Counted from the stretch's first letter, positions 11,888 through 24,660 are shown. The stretch is 42,500 nucleotides of DNA from Bigelowiella natans CCMP2755 (GCA_000320545.1 ADNK01000694.1:27501-70000), one strand, 5' to 3'. Translations and numbers: made by a program. Notes: a model not told the origin generated them from the sequence alone.

Positions 11888-11970
11888 TGTGTGTGAGTGT
11901 GTTTGCGCAGCATAGGCCTAAGCCTTTCCTTGTCTCTCGTTTACATGTTATTCTGAGAGAAGTTGGACTG

Positions 11971-12001
<31 letters not shown>

Positions 12002-12446
12002 ATTACTGTTCTAAATTGATGAAGATCTAAATAATGATCCTACCGTCATCCCTTCAGGAAGCTCCGCCTCAATGTCAACATTACAGGAACCTACAAATTG
12101 TGATATCTCGTCGTGTACTTATTGCTTACACACACCAGTTGATGTTGTGCATTATAACGGCTGGTCAGTAACAAAGCACCATCAGCACAGCCTACCTTTG
12201 TCATCCGAAACAATCTTTCCTAATGAGAAGCGCTTACTCTTTCCCTGTTCATGCCACAGAGGAGAGAGAGAACATCATCATCGACAACAACAATCAGAAG
12301 AAATAAAGAGCTTACGCGAAAGAAGAATACAACAGGAGAGAAGTAGAGGATGAAGTGGCCATTCATTTTGGATGTATGTAGGGCTATGAAGGAGAAATGA
12401 AGAGATGTAAAGTATTCTGCTGTTTACGACCTCTTTTGAGTGGAAA
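10217..12446. other. Gene-free region: CTAG/GCATGC island followed by CA/TA microsatellites
   Basis: About 10430-11320 is a second island dense in GCTAGC, TGCATGC and CAGCATGG words, with no exon chain on either strand. From about 11815 to 11884 there is a compound (CA)n(TA)n tract, and (TAC)n lies at about 11970-12001. Overlapping open frames at 11030-11330 on both strands have no protein signature. The right part may include 3' untranslated sequence of the EF-hand gene ending at 12447. Confidence 0.55.
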
Positions 12447-13195
12447 TCAAGCATAAAAGTAGTAGATGATGATGACGACGAGGGCTGCTGCTTTGCTGGT
12501 TGCAAACCCTTTAGTTGACCCTTGATTGTCACTTTGTAAGGCCTAAATAAGTAGTTGATGAATCATCATTAATACTCCACTAATAAATCAATCACCGCTA
12601 TTATCCTAATCATAATCATCACTCACAATATGGCTCGAGATTGCTTACCCAAGGGTGAAAGTGTGAACTATCTTCAATTGCTGCTTACCCAAGGGTGAAA
12701 GTGTGAACTATCTTCAAGCGCCCTGCAACCACGCCGGCTGCTGGTGATGATCCACTCTCCGTAGTAGTAGAAGAAGAAGAACCACCAAAAGTGCGGACGA
12801 TGCACAATGCAGCACTATCTGAAGGCCCATCCTTATTGAAACATAGTCAAGTTACGGTTGTATCTATTAATTTGATCTCGGTAGTAGAGCTCTAGCTAAA
12901 TTTCGCACTCCTATCATCGCTACTATTCAATATTTGATATTCTTCTTCTTGTTCTGAAATACACCACTTACTTACTTACTTTGGGTGGCTCCTTCTTCTT
13001 CCTTTTAGGACTTTTGTCAATGTTATGTGCTTTGAGAGCCTTGGTCGCCTTGTCAATGTCCAACAGCAATACTTCAGGTTCCATCCCATTTTTCATCATT
13101 TCGGCGTAGTAGCTCTGAAACTCATTTAATGAGATCTTCTTGTCATTATCATGATCAGCCTTAGATAGAAGCACCTTCACCTGTAGTAACAGTAA

Positions 13196-13227
<32 letters not shown>

Positions 13228-13883
13228 ACGACAATAACAGCAACAGTATAGCATCATGAATATGTTTGTGATTCTTTCGCAAGCTGTTTTCCTATTCTCG
13301 AGCATGCCGTTGTGATTTAGTAGCTATTGCAAGGACATAATAAATTTAAGAGGTCGTTACTTACTTACTTACTACCTGGCGATCAACCTCAGCCTCGAGT
13401 TTCTTGTTGTCATTCAAACTGTCGGTGGCTCCTCCTACTCCGGAGATGGCTACCCGCAATACCTTGAGCAGGTTGAGAGAGAGGTGTGAGGTAATAAGGA
13501 GGAGGAGAGGCGGAGGAGGAGGAGGAGGAGGAGAAGGAGGGGAGGAAAGCTAAGTAGTACAGTAGTAGTAGTAGTAGTAGTAGTAGTAGCAGTAGTTAAT
13601 CGGGTTATAAGCTCGTTATGATGCAAGTCTGAAGAACGTGTGATCAAAGCACAAAAGGAGTTGTCACTTATTGAGCAGCACCTTCTTTGCCTCGTTCACT
13701 GTTACGAAGCCATCTCCATTCTGATCAAAGTCTGCGAGGAGGAGGAGAACACATTCGCGTAAACAACGATTGCCAATAAAAGGAACAAGATAGCGTAAAA
13801 CACGATGTAACAAATTAGTTGGTGGGTATCTGACAGTAGAAAAAGTCCTCGATCGCACGTTCAAATGCGCCCTTGGATGACAT
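12447..13883 (-). CDS. Two-EF-hand protein with a C-terminal membrane anchor
   Basis: Six exons join in perfect phase to 615 nt (204 residues): 13835-13883 (ATG at 13883), 13682-13731, 13376-13462, 12980-13180, 12689-12831, 12447-12531. EF loop 1 is DQNGDGFVTVNE (residues 19-30) and loop 2 is DHDNDKKISLNE (residues 71-82); both have the acidic residues at positions 1, 3, 5 and 12 (N at 3 in loop 1), so both should bind calcium. A Lys-rich linker and a Ser/Thr-rich segment follow. The protein ends in a short hydrophobic tail (AAALVVIIIYYFYA, 191-204), consistent with a tail-anchored protein facing the cytosol. The donor of exon 4 is a GTAAGTAAGTAAGT tract, and the donor of exon 5 is duplicated (see repeat at 12643). 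It is head-to-head with the AAA gene. Its precise function is unknown; a membrane-tethered calcium sensor is inferred. Confidence 0.87.
12643..12717 (-). repeat. Tandem duplication of a 5' splice site and the end of its exon (period 40 bp)
   Basis: Two near-identical units start at 12643 and 12683. Read on the minus strand, each contains the last coding bases of exon 5 of the EF-hand gene (codons for KIVHTFTL) and the donor GTAAGC. Exon end 12689 gives the open model. The distal donor (exon end 12649) would put 40 extra bases, including an in-frame TAA, into the mRNA. Confidence 0.9.
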
Positions 13884-14382
13884 ATCTTGTGCGTCGTCGT
13901 TTCTGGGGTGGTTCTGTGTTCACGAAGAAGGGTTGTGTTCACGTGGACCTAGGACAGGTTGAGGGAAAAAACGACGTGTGATATTATTAATGGTAGTAGC
14001 ATTTTTTAGAGGGAGGATGATCCATTACCTATTATTAAATATTATTTTCAAGTGAGAAGAGTTTTAGTTCAACAGTTTGTTGTTGGCCATGTCCAGATGT
14101 CTCGCAGGTGGGTTGTGAGGAGGGAGGGAGAGCAAGAAAAAAGGAGTTTAGTCGGTAAGCCTCCGAAAAGGACGGAAGAAGTGAGATATAACGAAAATGC
14201 CCTTTATTGTATTCAAAATATAACATAAATCAGTCTATTAACAATAAAATCACCGTCATTCACCATTAGTTGAATAACAGAGCAGTGAGGAGAAAGTTCT
14301 GAACATTTTCGGCTGCGACTACTTCTCCTTCGAACTGCTCACCAGACGGATGGAGGGAGGGAAGGAGGGAGGGAGAGAGAGA

Positions 14383-14419
<37 letters not shown>

Positions 14420-14420
14420 C
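13884..14420. promoter_or_regulatory. Spacer between divergent EF-hand and AAA genes, with a GA tract at the AAA start
   Basis: About 537 bp separates the two start codons. At 14346-14419 a GGGA-rich stretch runs into about 14 GA units that end directly before the ATG at 14421, so the AAA mRNA probably has a GA-repeat 5' leader. No TATA element could be assigned. Confidence 0.45.
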
Positions 14421-16383
14421 ATGGTGGACGCGTACACATTCCTCAAGGCTGGTATTCAGACTACTGACTATCTGGGTCAGGAACGACGACGGAAGTATTT
14501 ACTCAATTGCATTGGGGAATGCTTCAAGTGTGGTTCTTCTGAAGTAGTTCTTCAAACTTTTGATGATGCTATTGCAAGCCTCATCGTAGAGTATGATTAC
14601 TTGACGTCATGGACCTTGGTAGTTTTATAATGTAGATCTACCATTAAGAACGAATGATAAGCTATAAGGAATAGTCACAATTATCCTCGGAGCTTTGTGG
14701 CTAACTACACTAAAAAACCCTGTTATTTTTCTTTTCTTTATTGTTGATTCTATGCTGAATGAATTATTTTGCTTGTTGTTGATTATATTAACACGACACA
14801 AGAGCACGGCTGAAAAGAGCTTAAGACGAATTTTTAGGAGGCTCAAGCACACTGTTGCTACAGAGCCCATCACTAGTACTAGTACTGCTGCTATTACCAA
14901 CACAACAGTACATGATGATGATAATGAGGAGGAGGGGGAGGATAAAATGGAAGAAGCGGGAGAAGAAAAAGAGGTCTGTTCGGTACTTACTTTTGGACCG
15001 CCCGGAAATGGTTGTCTATTAATGATGAGATAAAATGATGAGTGTGATAACGGTGATGATGATGATGATGATGATTACGAGCGACATATATGAAGGAATG
15101 AAGGAAGAAAGGTATTATTATACACTATTATTAATCTTGTTTTTAGGCAAGACGTACTCTTATTATACACTATTATTAATCTTGTTTTTAGGCAAGACGT
15201 ACTCTCCGAAACTGATCGCTGAGGAAATGAAAATAGAGCTTGTAAGAGCGTCAATGCCCGAGCTATATGCTGGCTTAAGCATTGAGGAAAACTTACAGAA
15301 GGTAATCTCATTATTATTATATTTTTGTTACTATTACATCGACGTCCTCATCGTCGTAGCAGATTGATAAGTTGAATTTCTTTTGCTTAGATTTTCAGCA
15401 TTGCAGAAGCAAAGGCTCCTTGTGTTCTGCTGATAGATGAGATGTACAGTGATACACCATGTGGGAGAACGAATCTTCAGCATCATCATAAGGGGGGAGG
15501 AGTAGTAGTTGACTACTATTTGGAATTTCTTCGTAAGATTGAGAATGAGAAGCTGCCAATCATCGTAGTAGCGTCTTCCAACATGCCAGCATCATGCCCA
15601 GCCAGGTCATACCCCGTTCTTGTAGAGAGTACTAGTAGTACTAGTCACTTGCTGCCAGCTACTTGTCATGATAGAATTTAAGATGATAATGATACGACAT
15701 GAAGGCAACTTGGGGCACCTAATTGTTTATGTCTCTCAGATTTGTCCAGGCACATAACGAGCGGCTATTCTTTCCTTTTCCCGACTTGGATAGACGACGG
15801 CAGTATTTCGAGTCAAAATTCTTCATGCTTAATGATAATGACTCAAAATATGTAGTAAGCAGAGGGGAGCGAGATCAGGCGATAAGTAAGGTCAGAATTA
15901 CAGTAGCGACGAAGAACCACCACCACCACCACCACCACTAAGATCTACTACTACTACATATCATATCATATCATATCATCATGTGGTGGTTGGTTCTGTT
16001 GTTGAATGTAGGTATTAGATAAGCTACTTTCTGTTTCTGAAATGTTCGATTTTGCTCGTATTGGAAACATGGACCACTACGCTCGAGTACGATTCATAAA
16101 GAACTACATAATTGCTGCTGAAGAAAGTACTCTAAGCTCACAACAAGAACGTGTTCAGGCGATGGAGAAATCCATCCTTGAATCCATAGAGGAGCATCTA
16201 ACTGTTCATGGTGAGAAACGGCGACTGAGATTTCATGTGATCGAGACATGCTGTCTTGCTGAGTTCTTTTACGGAGCCACTTCCTTTCTCTCGGCAGATT
16301 TTCAACTCAATGCAATTTCAAATGTGTTACGGAAGGCATTCAATGACTACAAAATGTCAGTTGTTCAAAACAACAAAAACTAG
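14421..16383 (+). CDS. Divergent AAA-type ATPase
   Basis: Six exons join in phase to 1179 nt (392 residues): 14421-14543, 14803-15010, 15192-15301, 15391-15605, 15740-15890, 16012-16383. Walker A (GPPGNGKT, residues 106-113) is split by an intron between N110 and G111. Walker B is CVLLIDE (158-164), with a sensor-1-like IIVVASSN ending at N211. A RFVQAHNERLFFPFPDLDRR segment fits the usual AAA strand after sensor 1 (R....i.fplPd...R). The region before Walker A lacks the usual 'W.DIGG' block of meiotic-clade AAA proteins and instead has an acidic EEEGEDKMEEAGEEKE stretch. The end of exon 1 was chosen because it is the only donor in phase with exon 2. The 3' acceptor next to Walker A is exactly duplicated. 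The substrate is unknown. Confidence 0.8.
15116..15205 (+). repeat. Exact 45-bp tandem duplication spanning a splice acceptor at Walker A
   Basis: Units 15116-15160 and 15161-15205 are identical. Each holds a TA-rich intron end, the acceptor TTTTTAG and the first exon bases GCAAGACGTACTCT, which complete Walker A Gly and encode K-T-Y-S. Acceptor choice (exon start 15147 or 15192) changes the mRNA by exactly 45 nt without a stop codon. Confidence 0.95.
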
Positions 16384-17166
16384 CAGCAGTCTTCCTACGA
16401 ACTTCAGGAGGTAGACTAGCAACTAGCAGCAGTCTTCCTACGAACTTCAGGAATAGGTCGACTAGCGATATGTGATTATTATTGTGTTAACCAGCAGCAG
16501 CGTCATGAAGCATCGTACCCGCGGTGTGTGTTGACAGCTTGTTGCAGATATTATTCTGAAGCTGCTGCTGACTTACTGCAAACAATTGTGCAGTTGCGTA
16601 TAGGCTGCCGCACATCTAGATGTACTGCATTGTAATCATTGTAAATGGTACTAATATAAGTGTCATACAGACACGAAATCATCATATATGGGAGTTGTGC
16701 GATGCTAATGCTCCTACGATGCCGTTCTAGCATTGCTGCATATATATTACTCATACCTAGCGCAAGGAGGCTTTATCTCGTAACATTGTGCTAACTATAC
16801 ATACTACTACTACTACTACGCTATAGCAGTAGTCGGGATAATATATATATGCAATTGGTTACCTGCTAGCACGCACTATAAAGACGAAAAATAGCTCATT
16901 ATTTATAGACTTACGTATGATCGTACCACGACACATCTATTTAAAGACAAAATATTGTTTTATGTTTGTATGTGTATCGTCAGCACATGCAGATTAACTA
17001 CTGACACATAACTGCTAATATAGCTTGTAAATCATACGATGCATGTGTGTGTTTGACGGAACTCAAGATTTATGCACGACTGTTCAACCCTCGCAACATT
17101 GTTCCACGATAGGTGATAGAAAGCTGCTAACTTAAGTCGATCAGTCTTTCGAGGAGTTAAGTCTTA
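16384..17166. other. 3' flank of the AAA gene with a 43-bp tandem duplication; no clear gene
   Basis: Directly after the AAA stop codon a TAGCAGCAGTCTTCCTACGA... unit occurs at 16381 and again at 16424 (period 43), so the first copy overlaps the stop codon. Further right are GCATGC-type words and a short (TAC)n tract at about 16803-16819. No exon chain was found on either strand. Confidence 0.5.
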
Positions 17167-17507
17167 ATGCCGAATAAGTCTTTCAGGCTGCTACGATTAG
17201 ACCTATCAGACAAGCTAGCAAGAGCAATTTTAATGAAAGAAGCGCATAAGACTACTAAACAAGAATATCAAGTTGTCACCGGATTCGTGTCATCTCTGGT
17301 CTATATTGGAACTGGGTAATGTAGTTCTTTATACTCAACATCAAGAGACGGCGTATGACTCCCTACAAAGCAATTTAGCGTCAGATACATCCAAAGGATG
17401 GTGATGATGAGGAGGATAATGATACAACTTTGAGTAAGAAATACAAGGAGGCATACAAAGAAGGCAAAGGAACTTCTACAGTGATAAAAACGGCTATCAA
17501 GTATTAA
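17167..17507 (+). CDS. Doubtful small two-exon gene for a basic protein
   Basis: A 50-codon frame from the ATG at 17167 (MPNKSFRLLRLDLSDKL...) ends with a possible donor GTAATG at 17316. A Lys-rich block (KKYKEAYKEGKGTSTVIKTA) ends in TAA at 17505-17507 and could follow in phase from an acceptor near 17427. The acceptor is weak and no family is recognised, so this may be chance. Confidence 0.28.
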
Positions 17508-18160
17508 TCTAGATTGTAGATGAGTAGAAGAGCCAGCAGCTTTGTATCAACTTGATAAGTAACCATTCACACGTAATACATGTTTCCTTTTTTTTATCGA
17601 TCATCAACTCAACTACTGTAGCATCCCTACCCGCGATAAAATTGCTGACATTGAAAACAGATGAATGAAGGAGAAGGAAATAGCGTATGAGAAAGATCAT
17701 GGTTTAAGTGTTGGATCATCATTTGAGTCAATATATCTTCATTGTACTTATTCATGATATCCGTATAACAACTTCCATTTACTTTAATTTCAGCCTTCAT
17801 GCTAATATCCTTCCCCCCCCCCTCTTTCTGTCTCTACCTACCTTGCTGCTGCTGCTGCAGAGTATGTGAATGTTGAGGTCCAGGAGTAGCCGGCCTCTAT
17901 AATAAACGTTGTTGTTATTGTTGATCAGTTATTGTTAATCATCATTTCAAACAATGCATGTCCCACAGTAGTAGTATTCAAATGCCGATTTATTTACTCG
18001 TACTACTACTATTTCTTCTTCTTCTTCTACTTCTTCTACTACTACCGCATCATCATCATTTTTTTAAAGAATAGCCCTTAATCAATTTCTCTTGAGTATA
18101 TATAAACGAGTGCAGACAATCAATGGAAGTGAGCCCCATTCCCTTCTTCTTCTCTACGAA
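17508..18160. other. Spacer with TTC/TAC microsatellites
   Basis: The stretch holds poly-C, (GCT)n, (TTC)n and (TAC)n tracts (about 17811-18055) and no supported exon. It lies downstream of the calpain stop codon at 18161 and may include its 3' untranslated region. Confidence 0.5.
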
Positions 18161-18665
18161 TCAACCGGGATTTGCAGGGGTTAGAACAACAAGGATTTGA
18201 CGATGCAGCGGAGGAACAATGGCTTCAATGTCGAATTGCTTTCGGGAGGAGGTCAACCTTTAACAACGTATTATTAGCGATGGCACGATAAGCATTTTGT
18301 AGGAAGCTACAGATAAGGAGATACGATGAATGAGTAAGTGATAATACCCTTTCGGTTTGAGAGTAATACGAAACCTAAGAGCCTTCCTAGGATCCATATT
18401 CAAGAGCATGTACCAGCAACCACATCCTGTGGTATTAGAATGTACTAGCAATTACGATAACGTATGATGATGATGTAAAATAATAATAATATTATTAATA
18501 CTAATTATAATAATAATAATACGCAGTGTAACAAGTTGCACTTTCGATGCGATCCATGTATACGCACCACTGGGATTTTGAGAAAACATTTGAATGTTTT
18601 CTTGCAGATATTTAGGTTTGCCGTTTGTACGAAGGGCTAGCAAACAAGCAGACCTCACACACCTG

Positions 18666-18696
<31 letters not shown>

Positions 18697-18949
18697 CAGC
18701 AGTAGACATAGACATAATAAGGGAGAAAACAAGTTGAACAATGTTGGCTTTCATTCTCCTCATATCCACTACTGTGCCATATACTACTACTACTACGACT
18801 ACTACTACTACGACTACTACTACTACTACCTGACATCAACATTGATAGGGCGAGTATGCACAGGGTTGGCGCTGTAGATCGATAGTCTGTGTAATGGCAT
18901 TAATCATGGATCGTGCAATGTAAGCGAGGGAAGGGGAAACAGGTAGAGA

Positions 18950-18991
<42 letters not shown>

Positions 18992-19540
18992 TAAATGTAC
19001 AAACATCATTTAAGCACATGTTACTTTATCAATTATGTACTGTAGTATTTATTGAATGGTAGTAGTAGTAGGCAATGTGATTCGAATGATGTAGGGTCTT
19101 CTTCATCTTCTTCTTCTTCTTCTTTTCTTCCGCCTCCTCGTACAACAGCAGCAGCAACAACAACAACTACTACTACCACTACCACTAATACTACCCAAAA
19201 GATGGCCGATCTTCTCTAACGTCAAAGGACATTGGAATAACAAGATACGTTGTCTTTGGATCGGTAGCATTGAATTCTAAATGTACCTACAATTGTGATG
19301 AGGACGCTGATAAAGAAGTAGAACTCCTCATCATTTATTACGATGGGACTACTAAATAGTACAAAGCCAGAAAGAAGTAGTAGCACCTCTCGATCTCGCT
19401 TGGGTAGCATATGACCAACATATTTATGTCTTGAGATGTCCTTCATATCTTCCCCGTCTACCTGAACAACGGGGAAACACCAAGTGCAATATTTAGTACT
19501 GGCAGTAGGAGTAGGAGGAGGACACATCATCTCTCTCATG

Positions 19541-19581
<41 letters not shown>

Positions 19582-20021
19582 ATATGCTGCTGCTATTGCC
19601 TTTTACACCACACATTTCCACTTTCACAAAAGGCACACATGCAGTAAGTAATAATACTGCTCATCGAGACCTTCTTCTTGTATTGTTATTAGATGATATA
19701 ATATTGGGAATGATGACAACAATTGTACTCTTTTAGTCGTTCCACTTCGAAGATACTACGTTGTAATCAATACTACCTTCACAATAAAAACCCCCATATC
19801 TCTGTATCCCTTACCGGATCCTGAGCACCCACCCACCCACCCACCCACACACACACACACACACACATGGTGTCAGTCATTCAATCAGTGACTCGATAGA
19901 TGGTATTGCATCTGAATAGCAATGGGTAGCAGCAGCAGCAGCAGCAGTCTATAACCCCTTTTGTTTCTTGCAGCAAAGACACAGTAATCCACGTAGACCT
20001 ATCGACTCGGATCTGGTACCT

Positions 20022-20052
<31 letters not shown>

Positions 20053-20161
20053 GGGGGAAGAGAGGGGGGTAGCATTTGAAACCAACATGATAAAGAGTAG
20101 AGAGATACTCACCATTTATCTCCTTTCTTTTGATATTTTGATCAAATTATGGCATGGCTCG

Positions 20162-20198
<37 letters not shown>

Positions 20199-20239
20199 GA
20201 GAAACTTTTGTGAAGAAAGAAACGGATGCTAGTACCGAA

Positions 20240-20273
<34 letters not shown>

Positions 20274-20694
20274 CACACATACACACACATGCACACATAC
20301 ACACATATGTTCTGAGCAGAAGGGTATCTTCTTTCTGGCCCAGGAGCCATCAATCCGCAAGTTGAACCTTGACAACAACAACAACAACAACAACCTTGTC
20401 ATTATTATTATTCTTATTCTATTCTCTATTGTAGTAGCTTATTGCACAACGACGTACTATTCACTGCTATCATCTGTAGCAGCATCCATCACTACTACTA
20501 CTACTACTACTACTACCATCACCATCATTAACAACATCACCACATACGCACAAAAGAAGCAGAATCAACGTACCAATTCGGTCTTAACTTGCAGACATCG
20601 ACACTCCGAAAATATATGAGAAGATCATGAAAACTAAGCCTAAAGTATGCAAAACTTTTAGGCTCACGAAATATGTATCCCCCCCCCCCTCTCT

Positions 20695-20739
<45 letters not shown>

Positions 20740-22029
20740 AATTGCTTTTCCTAAATGCAATCTACATTATTAGTGTATTATTAATCAAAAAGAATCTATC
20801 ATCATCATCCGCTTTCCTACTACCAGAATATTCCGTCATTATCATCTTTCACGATTCCTATTTTACATAATACTAATTTGAGGTGCTCTTTCTTTGATGG
20901 CAGCAACAACAACATCAAGCTGTAGTTGTATAAATACTAATCATACAATAATGACCAAGTTTTTTCTCTAATCCAGGATTTTCTCTCCATTCTTTCGAGT
21001 TGTCGCTCCAAGCACCCTTCCATTCAAAAGAGCCCCTGAAGTAGTCATCATCATCATCATCATCATCATCATCAATACCGTAATCATCATTCTTCAATCG
21101 TATGTTTTCCCTTTTATTATGAATTATGTGTTACCAAGGATTTCGCAATTTAATCAATCTGTGGTTCCCCTCTGCATTGTCATTATCATTTATTGTTATC
21201 ATAATATCAATTGTGAGAAGTAATATTATCAATCATTTCAGGTTATAGAATACAAGTACTACTACTCCTACTACTGACCGATGCGTACGTCAAGAATGCT
21301 GTAAGCATGGTTCATTTGTAACCCAACCTTAGTAGGTAGGTAGGTAGGTAGTTAGGCATTCCATCATCATAATCAATAAAGCAAACGATACTAATGAATA
21401 AGGGGGGGGGGGTAAGGGGCTTTAAAGAGGGTCAAAATATAAGGAAATGGGAATGATTGATGTAGTAGCATTGTTCAGTGTCCAAATCATATGAAAAAGA
21501 ATGATGAAGTAATAGTTTTTTGCAATGAAATCCTGTAATAATTATTGACAACGTGGATGTTCATCCTGTAAGTAGACCTCATTGTAGTACCTACCTACCT
21601 ACCTACCTACCTACCTACCTTTTTGAATAGCTGTTGTTCTGCTTGTGTGTTTCCGCAGCTTGCCCCCATGAGAAATCTAGACGATAAAACAACCAATGAA
21701 CCACAACGAGAATCCTTACTTATTTAATTTCAATTCATATTTGATGTGAAACAGCATATTTCTTCTTCGGCTTCATCATCATCATCATCATCTTTATCTT
21801 CCTCTTCTTCCACTTGCTCTCACTTTTTTGGTTTTGCTCTCATAATACCCTGATTGTTTGAAGGATACCATTCGTGCAAATATAATATCTGAATCAGACT
21901 CAATTTTGTCCAAACGAACACTTTCGCATGGTGCTCCTGATTGTTGTTGATGATGGCAGCAGTCAATGTTATAGCCTTTTAATCATGATGGATGGATGGA
22001 GGTTGACGATAAATCAAACAATGGCCGAA

Positions 22030-22081
<52 letters not shown>

Positions 22082-22828
22082 AAGAAGAATGGAAGCTGAG
22101 GAGGGTGGTGGGAGAGGGATACCTGTCAGATCTGCTAAGGCCTCATGAACATGCCCACCCTTGATGTTGGTATATGACTTGTACATCTTCGCATATCCTT
22201 AATAATAATAATAACAATAATAATCACAGTATAATATACAAAGTCATTCACTTTGTCTTCCTGATAATCCTCTCCTTCCCCCCCCCACCTCACCTTTCTC
22301 TAACAAGCTTGGCCACAACTGATTTCGTTTCCCTCTTGCAAAAGCGATAGCGCCTTATACATTAAAACGAGTAGTGCTTGTTTGGTCAGGCAAATTGGAC
22401 AAGTTTAAATTGTAAAGTAAGTATGTAAGGGTAGTAATGAATAGATTCTCTGCAATTGAAGAATAATATCTATGAGAGAGCACATCATCATAATACCTAC
22501 CCCAGGATGTTATAGGAATGTAATCATCAACAAGCACATTTTGCCATTTCCCATCCTTTTTTTAAACAACATTAACGACAGAAGAAGAAGAAGAAGAAGA
22601 AGAAGAAGAAAATACAAAGTGATAATAACAAACCACAAATTAGTACTAAAGGCCATGGACGTTGGGACAGCACTCATGGTCTTTCAATATTAACGATAAC
22701 AAATATATTTCCGTTCTTATAATGCATGAACGTAATAATGTACATACATCACTACTACTACTACTACTAGTAGTAGTAGTAGTAGTAGTACACATACAGC
22801 CATGCCACATGTTGATGATGACAAAAGT

Positions 22829-22868
<40 letters not shown>

Positions 22869-23962
22869 CCTTGCAAAACATCATCTGGTAGGCTCCTACT
22901 CGATTGTACTGCTTTGTGACCTGATGAGGAGGGAGGGAGAAAGGAAGGAAAAAATTGGGTGAAGATCATCATCATCATCACTATCATCATCATCATCATC
23001 ATCATCATCTTCTTCTTCTTCCTCTTGTTCAGCGCATATTCTATGACAACCATTAGCTGGGTAATGAGCTCTGGCCTCTCAGCAATAACCTTTGATAGTT
23101 AAAAGTAAGATTAGTCATAATCATCATCATCATCATTATGACCTTTAATAAACTCTGCATGCATGACGGGATAGAACACTCATATATATTCTAATTTTAG
23201 TTGTAGTAATTAGCTGCTTTGTGATTCAGATCATTACTGCTAGTGCAGAGAGAAACCAGCAATCTCCCAATTCTCCTAAAAAGGATTAATAATGTAAATG
23301 GATTACAATACAAAACCACATATTACTCTCCAACAACATAAGCAGCAGCTGCATAAAAGCAATACAAAGAATCATGATTCTTGTGACAACTACACCTCTA
23401 CTGCTATACTGCTGCTGCTGCTACTACTACTACTACTACTACTACCACCTTGTTGGAGATCAGATGGCTGCATATCGTCCCTAATTACACACCACGTGTT
23501 GTTGTTGTTGTTGTTTCCACCACCTAAATCGATGATTTGTTCAACAACCAAATCATTAACGAATACCAAGCAACTTTTCCTCTTCCGTTTGTATATCTGA
23601 TACTACGCCGTTATCATTGCAATTTTTCATCATCATCATCATCATCCGTTTGTATGACTAGCATTTCATCAAGATTATAGAGAGAGTTGTCCAAAACAAT
23701 GATGATGATGATAATATAAGCAGTATTAGCAAATATTATAAGAGAGATATCAATGCGGTCATATTACACTAGAACATGAAATTCATACCCCCCCTTTGCA
23801 TGGCAGAAGAACGTCCTATTTGTTCCTGAATGATATCAAGTTAAAGCAATTTGATCCTCAACGATATGAAGTTGGCCATCACGCCTTAATAGTAGTAGTA
23901 GCAGTAGTGGTAGTGGTGGTGGTAGTAGTAGGTAAGGAGAAGAAGAAACAGGCATCATCATT

Positions 23963-23997
<35 letters not shown>

Positions 23998-24626
23998 GTA
24001 GAAATAATGATAATATATAGGATGATATATTGGATGTCTCAATGATGTATGATTTTGTTCCTGACCGGTCTCCTCCATTCGTACTTTCTCCCATCTTGGT
24101 GATAACCCATACTGCGAGGACCTAAAGTATGAGGATGATAATGGTGATGATCAAGAAGCATGATGTGCATATTCATTTTATTTCGAACAATCAACAAAGA
24201 GAGAACGACGAATTCACTCCGTGAGACGATGATGACTGATGACTTTCATCAGTATTATTTCAGTGATTCTATTGCCTACTCCCCTCTTCTCCTCCTGAAT
24301 AATTCTATCACCTACTAGTACTACTACTACCTGGCATAAAGGCATCGTCTGTGAAACGATCCTTTGCACTACATACCGCCATCACGGTTTTCCTGGTAAC
24401 GTATGTATACAACAGAGAATATTACCATCGATAACGCTATCTGCTTAAAGACACAGTACATGTTCTTATTATCATCATCATCGTCATCATCATCATCCCC
24501 ATCATCATCATCATCAGTCCTTACTGTACCACGTCTGTTTTGCCTCATTCTCCTGCTGCATTTTCTTTGCTCCGCCTAACCGACTTACCTAAGAACGGTC
24601 ATCATTAGTGAGGAGGAAATCATATC

Positions 24627-24660
<34 letters not shown>

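Noticed and set aside
22646-23053. 135-codon minus frame with poly-Met, poly-Ala and poly-Thr runs
   Set aside because: This is translated microsatellite. The real coding content here is the short calpain exons 23051-23089 and 22870-22920.
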